Assembly: GCA_934659475.1 (NCBI GenBank)
Contig: CAKUHX010000004.1
Location: forward strand, 1-30,240
Length of the DNA: 30,240 bases
Source: an uncultured Oscillospiraceae bacterium
GTDB taxonomy: Bacteria; Bacillota; Clostridia; Oscillospirales; Oscillospiraceae
Direction of reading: 5' to 3'
Shown here in pieces: positions 14,932-22,448 of this stretch (positions are counted from its first letter, which is position 1; each line of letters opens with the position of its first letter). The translations under genes were made by a program, and so were the position numbers. The notes beneath the pieces are model-generated. The model did no database searches. It was not told where the DNA came from and worked only from the letters and a program-made list of their open reading frames with translations.

Positions 14932-16365
14932 TTGGAGAGAGAGAACTTTCGATCCCGGCTGGGCTTTCTGCTGGTGAGCGCCGGCTGCGCCATCGGCATC
15001 GGCAACGTGTGGAAATTCCCCTATGTCACCGGCGCCAACGGCGGCGGCGTATTTGTCCTGTTTTACCTGTTGTTTCTGATCATCATGGGCGTGCCCGTTC
15101 TGACCATGGAGCTGGCCGTGGGCCGTGGCAGCCGGAAGAGCGCCGTGCGGGCCTATCAGGTCCTGCAGCCCAAGGGCAGCCGCTGGCATATCCACGGCTG
15201 GTTCTGCGTCATCGGCTGCTACCTGCTGATGATGTATTACACCACGGTGTCCGGCTGGATGCTGGGCTATTTCTTTAAGTTTGCCGCCGGCAGCTTTGAC
15301 GGCCTGACCGGAGAGGCCATCGACGGCGTGTTCGATGCCATGCTGGGCAGCGCCGGCGAGATGACCGTGTGGATGGTGCTGGTAGTGGTGATCGGCTTCC
15401 TGGTGGTCAGTATGGGCCTTCAGGGTGGGCTGGAGCGCATCTCCAAGTACATGATGCTGTGTCTGCTGGCCCTGATGGTGGTGCTGGCCGCCCGCAGCGT
15501 GACCCTTCAGGGGGGCGGCGACGGCCTGCGCTTCTACCTGCTGCCCGACTGGGACCGGGCCAGAGAGATGGGGTTGGGCAACGTGATCGTGGCCGCCATG
15601 AATCAGTCCTTCTTTACTCTCAGCCTGGGCATCGCGGCCATGGAGATCTTCGGCAGCTACATGGACCGGCAGCACTCCCTGCCCGGCGAGGCCGTGCGCA
15701 TCTGCGCCCTGGACACCTTTGTGGCCGTTATGGCCGGCCTGATCATCTTCCCCGCCTGCTCCGCCTTCGGGGTGGAGACCACTCAGGGCCCACCCCTGAT
15801 CTTCATGACCCTGCCCCGGGTGTTCGCCGACATGGCCGGCGGCCGGCTGTGGGGCACCCTGTTCTTCCTGTTCATGACCTTTGCCAGCTTCTCCACGGTG
15901 ATCGCCGTGTTTGAAAACCTGCTGGCCAACTGCATGGACAACTTCGGCTGGAGCCGGAAGAAGGCCGCGTGGGTCAACTGCGCCTTCATCCTGATCGCCA
16001 GCCTGCCCTGCCTGCTGGGCTATAATGTGTGGGCGGAGTTCCGCCCCTTCCTGGGCAAGGATGTGCTGGACTGCGAGGACTTTATCGTCAGCCAGCTGCT
16101 GCTGCCTTTGGGTTCTCTCATCTACCTGCTGTTCTGCGTCAGCAAATGGGGCTGGGGCTATGACAAGTATCTGGACGAGGCCAATGCCGGCGCCGGGCTA
16201 AAGTTCTCCCGCGGACCGCTGCTGCGGGGCTATCTGCGGTATGTGCTGCCTGTGCTGATCCTGGTGATCCTGATGGTGGGCCTGCCTGACCTGCGGTGGC
16301 GGCTGGGCGTGGCCGCGGCGGTGTTGCTGCTGGTGGTGCTCATGGCTAACCGGAGCAAGGACTGA
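14932..16365 (+). CDS. Sodium-dependent transporter (SNF/NSS family)
   Basis: The protein (477 residues from TTG 14932, or 480 from ATG 14923) is a bacterial neurotransmitter:sodium symporter, which imports amino acids or related amines with Na+. Helix 1 has the signature SRLGFLLVSAGCAIGIGNVWKFPY, here cut to its key parts: the unwound GxGNVWKFPY and the following GANGGG. Further family segments are MELAVGRGSR and, in helix 6, FFTLSLGIAAMEIFGSYM. Twelve helices are plausible from the hydrophobic pattern, somewhat longer than the 11-helix short form. A lone regulatory or substrate clue is missing. The gene converges on the metal ATPase gene; a shared 12-bp hairpin lies between them. Substrate is not predictable from these motifs. 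Confidence 0.92.
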   Translation: MERENFRSRLGFLLVSAGCAIGIGNVWKFPYVTGANGGGVFVLFYLLFLIIMGVPVLTMELAVGRGSRKSAVRAYQVLQPKGSRWHIHGWFCVIGCYLLMMYYTTVSGWMLGYFFKFAAGSFDGLTGEAIDGVFDAMLGSAGEMTVWMVLVVVIGFLVVSMGLQGGLERISKYMMLCLLALMVVLAARSVTLQGGGDGLRFYLLPDWDRAREMGLGNVIVAAMNQSFFTLSLGIAAMEIFGSYMDRQHSLPGEAVRICALDTFVAVMAGLIIFPACSAFGVETTQGPPLIFMTLPRVFADMAGGRLWGTLFFLFMTFASFSTVIAVFENLLANCMDNFGWSRKKAAWVNCAFILIASLPCLLGYNVWAEFRPFLGKDVLDCEDFIVSQLLLPLGSLIYLLFCVSKWGWGYDKYLDEANAGAGLKFSRGPLLRGYLRYVLPVLILVILMVGLPDLRWRLGVAAAVLLLVVLMANRSKD

Positions 16366-16387
16366 ACGACCGGAATAAGACAAACAA

Positions 16388-16414
16388 GGCGGCGCGCCCG
16401 AAGGGCGCGCCGCC
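16388..16414. terminator. Bidirectional terminator between symporter and metal ATPase genes
   Basis: A perfect 12-bp stem of G and C only (16388-16399 with 16403-16414, loop GAA) sits between two convergent genes, 22 bp after the symporter stop and 13 bp before the ATPase stop. Confidence 0.75.
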
Positions 16415-16427
16415 TGTCTGTTCTGCT

Positions 16428-18341
16428 TTACTTTGCCCGCCGCATACGGCCCGCATTGAGGATCGCCAGCACGCACACGCCCACATCGGCGAACACGGCC
16501 ATCCACATGTTGGCACGGCCAATGGCGGACAGGCCCAGCACCAGGAACTTGATGCCGATGGCGAATACGATGTTCTCCTTGACGATGCGCATGGTCTTGC
16601 GGGCGATGGACACCGCCTGGGGCAGCTTGGTCAGGTCATCGTCCATCAGCACCACATCGGCGGCCTCGATAGCCGCATCCGAGCCCATGGCGCCCATGGC
16701 CACGCCCACATCCGCCCGGGACAGCACCGGGGCATCGTTCACGCCGTCGCCCACGAACAGCAGGGTGCGGCCGGGGGCCTTGTCCTTCAGCAGCCGCTCC
16801 ACCTGATCTACCTTGTCCCCGGGCAGCAGCTGGGCGTGGACCTCGTCCACCCCCACCTGGGCGGCCACGGACTGGGCAACGGCCTGGGCGTCGCCGGTGA
16901 GCATCACCGTGCGGCGCACCCCGGCGGCCTTCAGGTCCTTCAGGGCCTGGGCGGCCTCGGCCTTGATCTGGTCGGCGATGACGATGTGTCCGGCGTACTG
17001 CCCATCCACGGCCACGTGGATGATGGTGCCGTCGTGCTTGCAGTTCAGAGTGATGGGCACGCCGATCTTTTCCATCAGGCGGGCGTTGCCCGCGTAGATC
17101 TCGCGGCCGTCCACGGTGACATGCATCCCGTGCCCGGCGATCTCCTCCGAGGCGGAGATGCGGTCCAGAGAGGGCAGCTCTTTGCACGCCCGCAGGATAG
17201 ACTGGGCGATGGGATGGTCGCTGGAGCGCTCAGCCAGAGCGGCGTACTCCAGCAGCTGCTGCTCGCTCATCACCTGGGGGTGGACCACGGAAACCTCGAA
17301 GCTGCCCTTCGTCAGGGTACCGGTCTTGTCAAAGACCACGGTGTCGGCCTCGGCCAGTGCTTCAAGATAGTTGCCGCCCTTCACCAGAATGCCCTGACGG
17401 GAGGCACCGCCGATGCCGCCGAAGAAGGACAGGGGAATGGAGATGACCAGAGCGCAGGGGCAGGACACCACCAGGAAGGTCAGGGCCCGCTGGAGCCAGT
17501 CCAGCCACCCGCCGAAGCCCAGCACAGGGGGCAGCACCGCCAGAGCCAGGGCGGCGTATACCACGGCGGGGGTGTAGTACCGGGCGAACTTGGTGATAAA
17601 GTTCTCCGCCTTCGCCTTTTTAGAGGCGGAGTTCTCCACCAGATCCAGGATCTTGGACACGGTGGACTCGCCGTAGGGCTTGGTGACCTTGACGTGCAGC
17701 AGGCCGGACAGGTTGACGCAGCCGCTGATCACATCGTCCCCGGGCTTGACGGAGCGGGGGAGAGACTCGCCAGTGAGGGCGGCGGTGTCCAGAGTGGAGC
17801 TGCCCTCCAACACCATGCCGTCCAGGGGCACCCGTTCGCCGGCCTTGACCACGATGGTGTCGCCCACGGCCACCTCGTCCGGGTCTACCTGCACCAGCTG
17901 GCCCTCCCGCTCGATATTGGCATAGTCGGGGCGGATGTCCATCAGAGAGGAGATGGACTTGCGGCTGCGGCCCACGGCCACAGACTGGAACAGCTCGCCC
18001 ACCTGATAAAACAGCATCACGGCGACGCCCTCGGCCAGCTCGCCGCAGCCTACGGCGCCCACGGTGGCCACCGCCATCAGGAAGTTCTCGTCAAACACCT
18101 GGCCGTGGGCGATGTTGCGCACGGCGCGCCACAGCACGTCCCAGCCCACCAGGAAGTAGGCCGCCGCGTACAGGGGCCACATGGACAGGGAGAAGGCGGC
18201 GGTGCCGTCCTGCGCCACATGGCTGACGCTGAGGAAGGGGAGCGGGCCGGACAGCCAAATGGTGGGCAACAGCTTGGCCGCCGCCAGAAGGGCGGCGGAG
18301 ACAAGGATGCGGGCAAGCATCTTTTTCTGCTTTCTTGTCAT
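16428..18341 (-). CDS. P1B-type Zn/Cd/Pb-exporting ATPase without HMA domain
   Basis: The 637-residue membrane pump exports soft divalent metals. In order: helices at about 10-75, an amphipathic/helix pair at about 85-115, the actuator domain with TGES (190-193), the metal-binding SCPC (293-296) in a membrane helix, the phosphorylation site DKTGT (338-342), the HP pair (376-377) and GDGVNDAP (531-538). TM8 carries Asp619 (FADVGVCVLAILNA). CPC together with that Asp marks the P1B-2 group (ZntA/CadA), i.e. Zn2+, Cd2+ and Pb2+. The usual N-terminal HMA domain is absent: the protein goes straight from a short basic tail to the first helix. An HMA protein is encoded separately just upstream. GGAGGGA precedes the ATG. 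Co2+ cannot be excluded as a substrate. Confidence 0.93.
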   Translation of the reverse strand: MTRKQKKMLARILVSAALLAAAKLLPTIWLSGPLPFLSVSHVAQDGTAAFSLSMWPLYAAAYFLVGWDVLWRAVRNIAHGQVFDENFLMAVATVGAVGCGELAEGVAVMLFYQVGELFQSVAVGRSRKSISSLMDIRPDYANIEREGQLVQVDPDEVAVGDTIVVKAGERVPLDGMVLEGSSTLDTAALTGESLPRSVKPGDDVISGCVNLSGLLHVKVTKPYGESTVSKILDLVENSASKKAKAENFITKFARYYTPAVVYAALALAVLPPVLGFGGWLDWLQRALTFLVVSCPCALVISIPLSFFGGIGGASRQGILVKGGNYLEALAEADTVVFDKTGTLTKGSFEVSVVHPQVMSEQQLLEYAALAERSSDHPIAQSILRACKELPSLDRISASEEIAGHGMHVTVDGREIYAGNARLMEKIGVPITLNCKHDGTIIHVAVDGQYAGHIVIADQIKAEAAQALKDLKAAGVRRTVMLTGDAQAVAQSVAAQVGVDEVHAQLLPGDKVDQVERLLKDKAPGRTLLFVGDGVNDAPVLSRADVGVAMGAMGSDAAIEAADVVLMDDDLTKLPQAVSIARKTMRIVKENIVFAIGIKFLVLGLSAIGRANMWMAVFADVGVCVLAILNAGRMRRAK

Positions 18342-18405
18342 AGGGGGTTCCCTCCTTGAAAGAAAAGGGAGCGCCGCAGCCCCAATATCATTAAGCTAAG
18401 GGCTT

Positions 18406-18510
18406 TGTCATTGCGAGCCAGTCCGCAGACTGGCGCGGCGATCCGCCTTTTCTAACGTTTTAGATGCGGATTCCCACGGCAGTGACATCGGTCACTGCCT
18501 CGGAATGACA
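18406..18510 (+). repeat. 105-bp structured dispersed repeat, copy 2
   Basis: Copy 2 is the same length as copy 1 (3063-3167) and identical at 91 of 105 positions. Its end repeats match better (TGTCATTGCGAG against CTCGGAATGACA, one mismatch). Stems are 18418-18423/18428-18433, 18441-18446/18466-18471 and the same 9-bp GGCAGTGAC/GTCACTGCC hairpin. Two stem pairs are T-A in copy 1 and C-G here. It lies between the HMA gene and the ATPase gene of one operon, in the same orientation to the transcript as copy 1. Confidence 0.8.
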
Positions 18511-18559
18511 GGTTTTGCTTAACTAAATGACATTGGCCACAGATCTCCCCTTCTCAGGT

Positions 18560-18781
18560 TTATTTTACAATGATCTCGCAGTCGGGCTCGATCTTCTTGC
18601 AGGCCTTCACCGCCTGCTTGACCACTTCGTCAAACTTGTCGTCGGGGGCTTCGATCATCATCTTCTGGCCCAGAAAGTTCACGGCGGCGTCGGTCACCCC
18701 GTCGATCTTCTTCACGGCCTCTTCCATTTTGGCGGCGCAGTGGGCGCAGTCCAGATCTTCCAGTTTAAAGGTCTTTTTCAT
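18560..18781 (-). CDS. Free-standing heavy-metal-associated (HMA) domain protein
   Basis: The 73-residue soluble protein is a single ferredoxin-like HMA domain, with metal site DCAHCA (Cys12 and Cys15) after the first strand and the expected beta-alpha-beta-beta-alpha-beta length. Such domains hand metal to, or regulate, P1B ATPases. Here it most likely replaces the HMA domain missing from the downstream ATPase. The Asp before the first Cys (DCxxC) favours Zn/Cd over copper, fitting the CPC pump and the SmtB-like repressor. An AAAAGGAG site precedes the ATG by about 10 bases. It follows the repressor gene by 69 bp and is separated from the ATPase gene by 218 bp that contain repeat copy 2. Confidence 0.88.
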   Translation of the reverse strand: MKKTFKLEDLDCAHCAAKMEEAVKKIDGVTDAAVNFLGQKMMIEAPDDKFDEVVKQAVKACKKIEPDCEIIVK

Positions 18782-18850
18782 GATAAACGCTCCTTTTTAT
18801 GATTTGATAAGATGGATATGCGGCCGGGGACAGCGCCCCGAAGGATCGGC

Positions 18851-19213
18851 TCACTCGCAGATGTGCTCCATGCCCTGGGACAGGATGCGGGCCACATGGC
18901 CGTCGGCCAAGGAGTAGTAGACGGTCTTGCCCTCCCGGCGGAACTTGACGAGCTTGCTGGTTTTCAGCACCCGCAGCTGGTGGGACACGGCGCTCTGGGT
19001 CACGTCCATCAGCCCGGCGATGTCGCACACGCACAGCTCCTCTACCTCCAGCAGGGCGTACAGGATCTTGACCCGGGTGCTGTCGCCGAAGATCTTGAAC
19101 AGCTCGGCCAGATCGTACAGCACCTCGTCCTGGGGCAGCTTTTCCCGCACCTGACGGATGGCCTCGGGGTGGAGCTCCTCCTCCTGACAGATGGGGGTGT
19201 TTTCCTGGATCAT
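18851..19213 (-). CDS. ArsR/SmtB-family metal-sensing repressor
   Basis: The 120-residue winged-helix repressor should release its operator when Zn2+ or Cd2+ binds. The recognition region is TQSAVSHQLRVLKTSKLV (72-89), followed by the wing FRREGKTVYY. Two kinds of metal site can be seen. Asp104, His106, His117 and Glu120 have exactly the spacing of the alpha-5 zinc site of SmtB. ELCVCDIA (59-66, Cys61 and Cys63) is the alpha-3 cysteine pair of CadC, and Cys9 in the N-terminal arm could complete it. It is the first gene of the metal-export operon, and a matching palindrome lies just downstream of the promoter, so it probably represses its own operon. The ribosome site (GAAAGG) is modest. Confidence 0.92.
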   Translation of the reverse strand: MIQENTPICQEEELHPEAIRQVREKLPQDEVLYDLAELFKIFGDSTRVKILYALLEVEELCVCDIAGLMDVTQSAVSHQLRVLKTSKLVKFRREGKTVYYSLADGHVARILSQGMEHICE

Positions 19214-19236
19214 ATTTCATCGCCTTTCATGAACAT

Positions 19237-19252
19237 ATGAATAATTGTTCAT
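19237..19252. promoter_or_regulatory. Candidate operator of the metal-sensing repressor
   Basis: ATGAATAATTGTTCAT is an imperfect palindrome of the TGAA-N6-TTCA type bound by SmtB/CzrA-like repressors. It starts about seven bases after the predicted transcription start of the repressor operon. A further half-site set (TTCATGAACATATGAA) runs into it from 19227. Confidence 0.65.
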
Positions 19253-19265
19253 CTGTTGTGACGTT

Positions 19266-19294
19266 ATAGTACTCTTTTATATGTCCGTTGTCAA
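19266..19294 (-). promoter_or_regulatory. Promoter of the metal-export operon
   Basis: On the minus strand TTGACA (19289-19294) is followed after 17 bp by TACTAT (19266-19271). The start would be near 19259, just upstream of the operator palindrome. Confidence 0.8.
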
Positions 19295-19320
19295 GGGGAT
19301 GTACAGAAAAATTTGAACTC

Positions 19321-19349
19321 TTTTATTTTAAGGGGAAAGCTGATATAAT
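19321..19349 (+). promoter_or_regulatory. Extended -10 promoter of the DUF4358 lipoprotein gene
   Basis: TGATATAAT (19341-19349) is an extended -10 element with a perfect TATAAT. The -35 region 17 bp upstream (TTTTAT, 19321-19326) is weak, which the TGn extension can offset. Leader of about 108 nt. Confidence 0.65.
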
Positions 19350-19464
19350 CGGGAAGAAAGCCACAACGAAAATATTTTTTTGAAAAACGGGGAACCTTTT
19401 CTGTGTGGAACGTCTATCTATCCCGAACGGCTTTTGCCGCGGAAAACACAAAAGGAGTTATCAG

Positions 19465-19974
19465 ATGAAAAAGTTTTTGACCCGGGCCCTGCTGCTGGCC
19501 CTGTCCCTGACCCTGCTGGCCGGCTGCGGCAGAGGGAAGGGGGACGCCTCCTCCGACAGCGAGAAGAATGTGGATCTGTCCGCCTTTGCCCAGGATGAGA
19601 TCAAGAAGTATGAGAGCATGGGCCTGCTGTCCAAGATGGATGACGAGGTGGTGGATACCTTCTACCCCGAGCTGAAGAAGATGGACGACCAGGAACTGCT
19701 GGTGTATATGTGTGAGCGGGACCCCGCCCCTGTGGGCGATTTCGTGCTGGTCAAGGCGGCGTCCTCCGAGGATGTGGACACCGTGAAGCAGCTGCTGCAG
19801 GACCGTATCGACTATATGGTGGGGGACGGCAACGGCCCCGGCGGCGCCTGGTACCCCGAGCCCACCGAGATGTGGGAGAACCAGTCCCGCATCGTTACCA
19901 ACGGCAACTATGTGATGCTGGTGGTGAGTGAGGACTGCGAGAAGGTCGTTGAGGACTTCAACGCCCTGTTCTGA
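19465..19974 (+). CDS. DUF4358-family lipoprotein, short form
   Basis: The 169-residue protein has a lipoprotein signal with lipobox LAGC (Cys21), a short charged linker and one DUF4358 domain of unknown function (about 38-169). Marked features are DTFYPEL, LLVYMCERDPAPVGDFVLV, the Gly-rich GDGNGPGGAWYPEPTEMWEN and a closing NGNYVMLVVSEDC. An ORF start further upstream exists, but the ATG at 19465 has AAAGGAG seven bases before it and gives a proper signal peptide. It would be anchored on the outer face of the membrane. The next gene encodes a longer paralogue, and after that come an O-acyltransferase and its DHHW partner, so a role in surface-polymer modification is possible but unproven. 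Confidence 0.85.
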   Translation: MKKFLTRALLLALSLTLLAGCGRGKGDASSDSEKNVDLSAFAQDEIKKYESMGLLSKMDDEVVDTFYPELKKMDDQELLVYMCERDPAPVGDFVLVKAASSEDVDTVKQLLQDRIDYMVGDGNGPGGAWYPEPTEMWENQSRIVTNGNYVMLVVSEDCEKVVEDFNALF

Positions 19975-19984
19975 GCGGCGAGAA

Positions 19985-20028
19985 GGTCCAAAAGCTCCCG
20001 TGGGTCTCCCCACGGGAGCTTTTGGACC
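19985..20028 (+). terminator. 20-bp perfect inverted repeat between the two lipoprotein genes
   Basis: Bases 19985-20004 pair perfectly with 20009-20028 around a TCTC loop. The stem is unusually long, and the T run lies inside the stem rather than after it, so it may protect or process mRNA as well as slow transcription. Confidence 0.6.
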
Positions 20029-20066
20029 AAGCGATGGTATAAACTACATAAAAAGGAGCTTGAACC

Positions 20067-20993
20067 ATGAAACGATTCTTCACCTGGGCCGTTGTGGCCG
20101 CTCTGTCCCTGTCCCTGCTGGCCGGCTGCGGCAGCAAGGACAACGGCTCTGCCTCCTCCGGCGGCGCAGTCTCCGGCGGAGGCTCCACCGGGACCTCCTC
20201 CTCCGCCCCCGGCGTGTCCGGGCCGGACGTGTCCACCCCCGATGTCTCTGTTCCTGACGTGTCTCAGCCGGAGCAGCCCGACGCCTCTCAGCCCGGGACT
20301 GACAGCAAGCCTGTCCTGACCCTGAGCAAGATCGACTTTACCCTGAAGTCCGCCGGAGCCAGCTGGAAGCTGACCGTTTCCGGTGGTGACGCAGATCAGA
20401 TCCAGTTCACCTCCAGCGACGAGAGCGTGGCCACTGTGGCCCAGGACGGCACCGTGACCGCCGTGGCCCCCGGCACCGCCACCATCACCGCCGCCAGCGG
20501 CGGCCTGACCGCCCAGTGCATCGTGCGCTGCCGCTGGACGGAGAGCGCCCCCGATGGCTCCGCGGGGGGCAGCACCTCCGCCGCCAAGAGCGTGGATCTG
20601 GCGGGGTTCTATTCCACCATCGCCGGCAAGTATGACATGAGCCGCCTGGAGCCGGTGGACGCCACCGTGCAGGAGACCTTCTACCCCGAGCTGATGCAGG
20701 TGAACACTGACCAGCGGCTGGTGTATATGTGCGCGATGAGCCCCGGTCCCATCGGTGACCTGGTGCTGGTGGAGGTGTCCGTTTCCAAGGACGTGGACAC
20801 GGTAAAGAACTTGCTCCAGGCCCGGATCGGCTATATGGTGGGGGATGGCACCCGCCCCGGCGGTGCCTGGTACCCCGAGCCCACGGATATGTGGGAGAAT
20901 GAGTCCCGCGTGGTGTCCAACGGCAACTATGTGATGCTGGTGGTGTGCGAGGACTGCGACAGCATCGTGTCCGACTTCAACGCGCTGTTCTAA
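20067..20993 (+). CDS. DUF4358-family lipoprotein with Ig-like (Big_2) domain
   Basis: The 308-residue protein starts with a lipoprotein signal (LAGC, Cys21). A Ser/Gly/Pro linker follows, with three PDVS units at a five-residue period (53-66), then a bacterial Ig-like Big_2 domain (about 83-157, with FTSSDESVATVAQDGTVTAV-type residues). The C-terminal DUF4358 domain (about 175-308) is very similar to the whole mature part of the preceding protein; both end in DFNALF. It looks like a duplicated gene that gained a linker and an Ig-like spacer to reach further into the cell wall. AAAAGGAG lies eight bases before the ATG. It runs into the acyltransferase gene after 42 bp with no terminator, which suggests co-transcription. 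Molecular function unknown. Confidence 0.85.
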   Translation: MKRFFTWAVVAALSLSLLAGCGSKDNGSASSGGAVSGGGSTGTSSSAPGVSGPDVSTPDVSVPDVSQPEQPDASQPGTDSKPVLTLSKIDFTLKSAGASWKLTVSGGDADQIQFTSSDESVATVAQDGTVTAVAPGTATITAASGGLTAQCIVRCRWTESAPDGSAGGSTSAAKSVDLAGFYSTIAGKYDMSRLEPVDATVQETFYPELMQVNTDQRLVYMCAMSPGPIGDLVLVEVSVSKDVDTVKNLLQARIGYMVGDGTRPGGAWYPEPTDMWENESRVVSNGNYVMLVVCEDCDSIVSDFNALF

Positions 20994-21035
20994 GGGCGCG
21001 GCTCTGCTCACTTAACTTTACTGGGAGGACTCTCC

Positions 21036-22433
21036 ATGGTATTTTCCACCCCGCTGTTCTGCTTTTACTTCCTTGTGCTCACCCTGGCGGTCTACTACGT
21101 CGTCCCCCGGCGGTGGCGCAACGGGGTGCTGCTGGTGTCCTCTCTGGTATTCTACTACTGGGGGGAACGGAGCTACACCGTCATCATGTTCCTGTCCACC
21201 GCCATCGACTACACCCACGGCCTGCTGGTGGAGCGGTGCAAGGCGAAGGGCAACGACAGGGGCGCGCGGATGGCGGTGGCCTCCTCGGTGATCTTCAACC
21301 TGGCCCTGCTGTTCTACTTCAAGTACTGGGATTTCCTGGCCTCCTCCCTCCAGGCCATGGGGCTGACCTTCATGCCGGTGAGGAATATCCACCTGCCCAT
21401 CGGCATCAGCTTCTACACCTTCCAGACCATGAGTTACACCGTGGACGTGTACCGGGGGGACGCCCGGGCCCAGCGGTCCATCCTGAACTTCGGCACCTTT
21501 GTCACCCTGTTCCCCCAGCTGATCGCCGGCCCCATCATCAAGTACAAGGACCTGGGGGATCAGATCGACCAACGCACCTGCTCCTCGGAGAAGTTCGCCT
21601 CCGGCGTGCAGGTCTTCATGGTGGGCATGGCCAAGAAGCTGCTGATCGCCAACAATCTGGGCCAGCTGTGGGACGCCTGCCTGGCCGGGACGGGGGGCAT
21701 GTCCGTGGCCGGGGCGTGGCTGGGGGCCGCCGCCTTCTCCCTGCACCTGTACTTTGATTTTTCCGGCTACTCCGATATGGCGATCGGCCTGGGCCGGATG
21801 CTGGGCTTTGAGTTCCTGCCCAACTTCGACCACCCCTATGTCTCCCGCTCCATCACCGAGTTCTGGCGGCGGTGGCATATCTCCCTGGGCACCTGGTTCA
21901 AGGAGTATCTGTATATCCCCCTGGGGGGCAGCCGGGTGGGGCACGTCCGGCGGTATGTGAACCTGCTGCTGGTCTGGGGAGCCACCGGCCTTTGGCACGG
22001 GGCCAGCTGGAACTACCTGATCTGGGGGCTGTACTTCGGTGTGCTGCTGGTGCTGGAAAAGCGCTTCTGGCTGGACTGGCTGGGGCGGCACCGGGTCTTT
22101 TCCCATGTGTATACCCTGCTTCTGGTGGTGGTGTCCTGGGCCATCTTCGCGATCGAGGACTTCGGCCAGCTGGGGCAGTACCTGCGGGTCATGTTCGGTC
22201 TGGGCGGCGTGCCGGTGGTGAACAGCGCCTTCGGCTACTACCTGATGAACTACCTGCCCAGCCTGGTCATCGCCTGCGTCGCCGCTACCCCCGCGGGACT
22301 GACGGTGTATGGCCGCCTGCCGGAGAAGAAAAAGATGGCCCTGTCCGGCATACTGGTGGCCGGGGGCCTGGTGGTGTGTACCGCCTATTTAGTAGCCAGC
22401 ACCTACAACCCATTCCTGTATTTCCGGTTCTGA
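21036..22433 (+). CDS. MBOAT-family O-acyltransferase (AlgI/DltB-like)
   Basis: The 465-residue polytopic membrane protein belongs to the MBOAT family, which moves acyl groups across the membrane to surface polymers. The two key histidines are His281 (ITEFWRRWHISLG) and His321 (GLWHGASWNYLIWG). IPIGISFYTFQ-like residues (119-130), FPQLIAGPI and DFSGYSDMAIGLGRMLG are the AlgI subgroup pattern. GGGAGG precedes the ATG by about seven bases. The DHHW protein gene follows after 15 bp, the same pairing as AlgI with AlgJ/AlgX. The acceptor could be a wall polysaccharide or exopolymer; none of the neighbours names it. No acyl-carrier gene is present, so acetyl groups from acetyl-CoA are the simplest donor. 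Confidence 0.93.
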   Translation: MVFSTPLFCFYFLVLTLAVYYVVPRRWRNGVLLVSSLVFYYWGERSYTVIMFLSTAIDYTHGLLVERCKAKGNDRGARMAVASSVIFNLALLFYFKYWDFLASSLQAMGLTFMPVRNIHLPIGISFYTFQTMSYTVDVYRGDARAQRSILNFGTFVTLFPQLIAGPIIKYKDLGDQIDQRTCSSEKFASGVQVFMVGMAKKLLIANNLGQLWDACLAGTGGMSVAGAWLGAAAFSLHLYFDFSGYSDMAIGLGRMLGFEFLPNFDHPYVSRSITEFWRRWHISLGTWFKEYLYIPLGGSRVGHVRRYVNLLLVWGATGLWHGASWNYLIWGLYFGVLLVLEKRFWLDWLGRHRVFSHVYTLLLVVVSWAIFAIEDFGQLGQYLRVMFGLGGVPVVNSAFGYYLMNYLPSLVIACVAATPAGLTVYGRLPEKKKMALSGILVAGGLVVCTAYLVASTYNPFLYFRF

Positions 22434-22448
22434 GAGGAGGAGAGCACG

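Noticed and set aside
16836..18359. Long plus-strand frame opposite the metal ATPase (507 codons)
   Set aside because: Antisense to a fully motif-supported P1B ATPase; Gly/His/Leu-rich with no domain.
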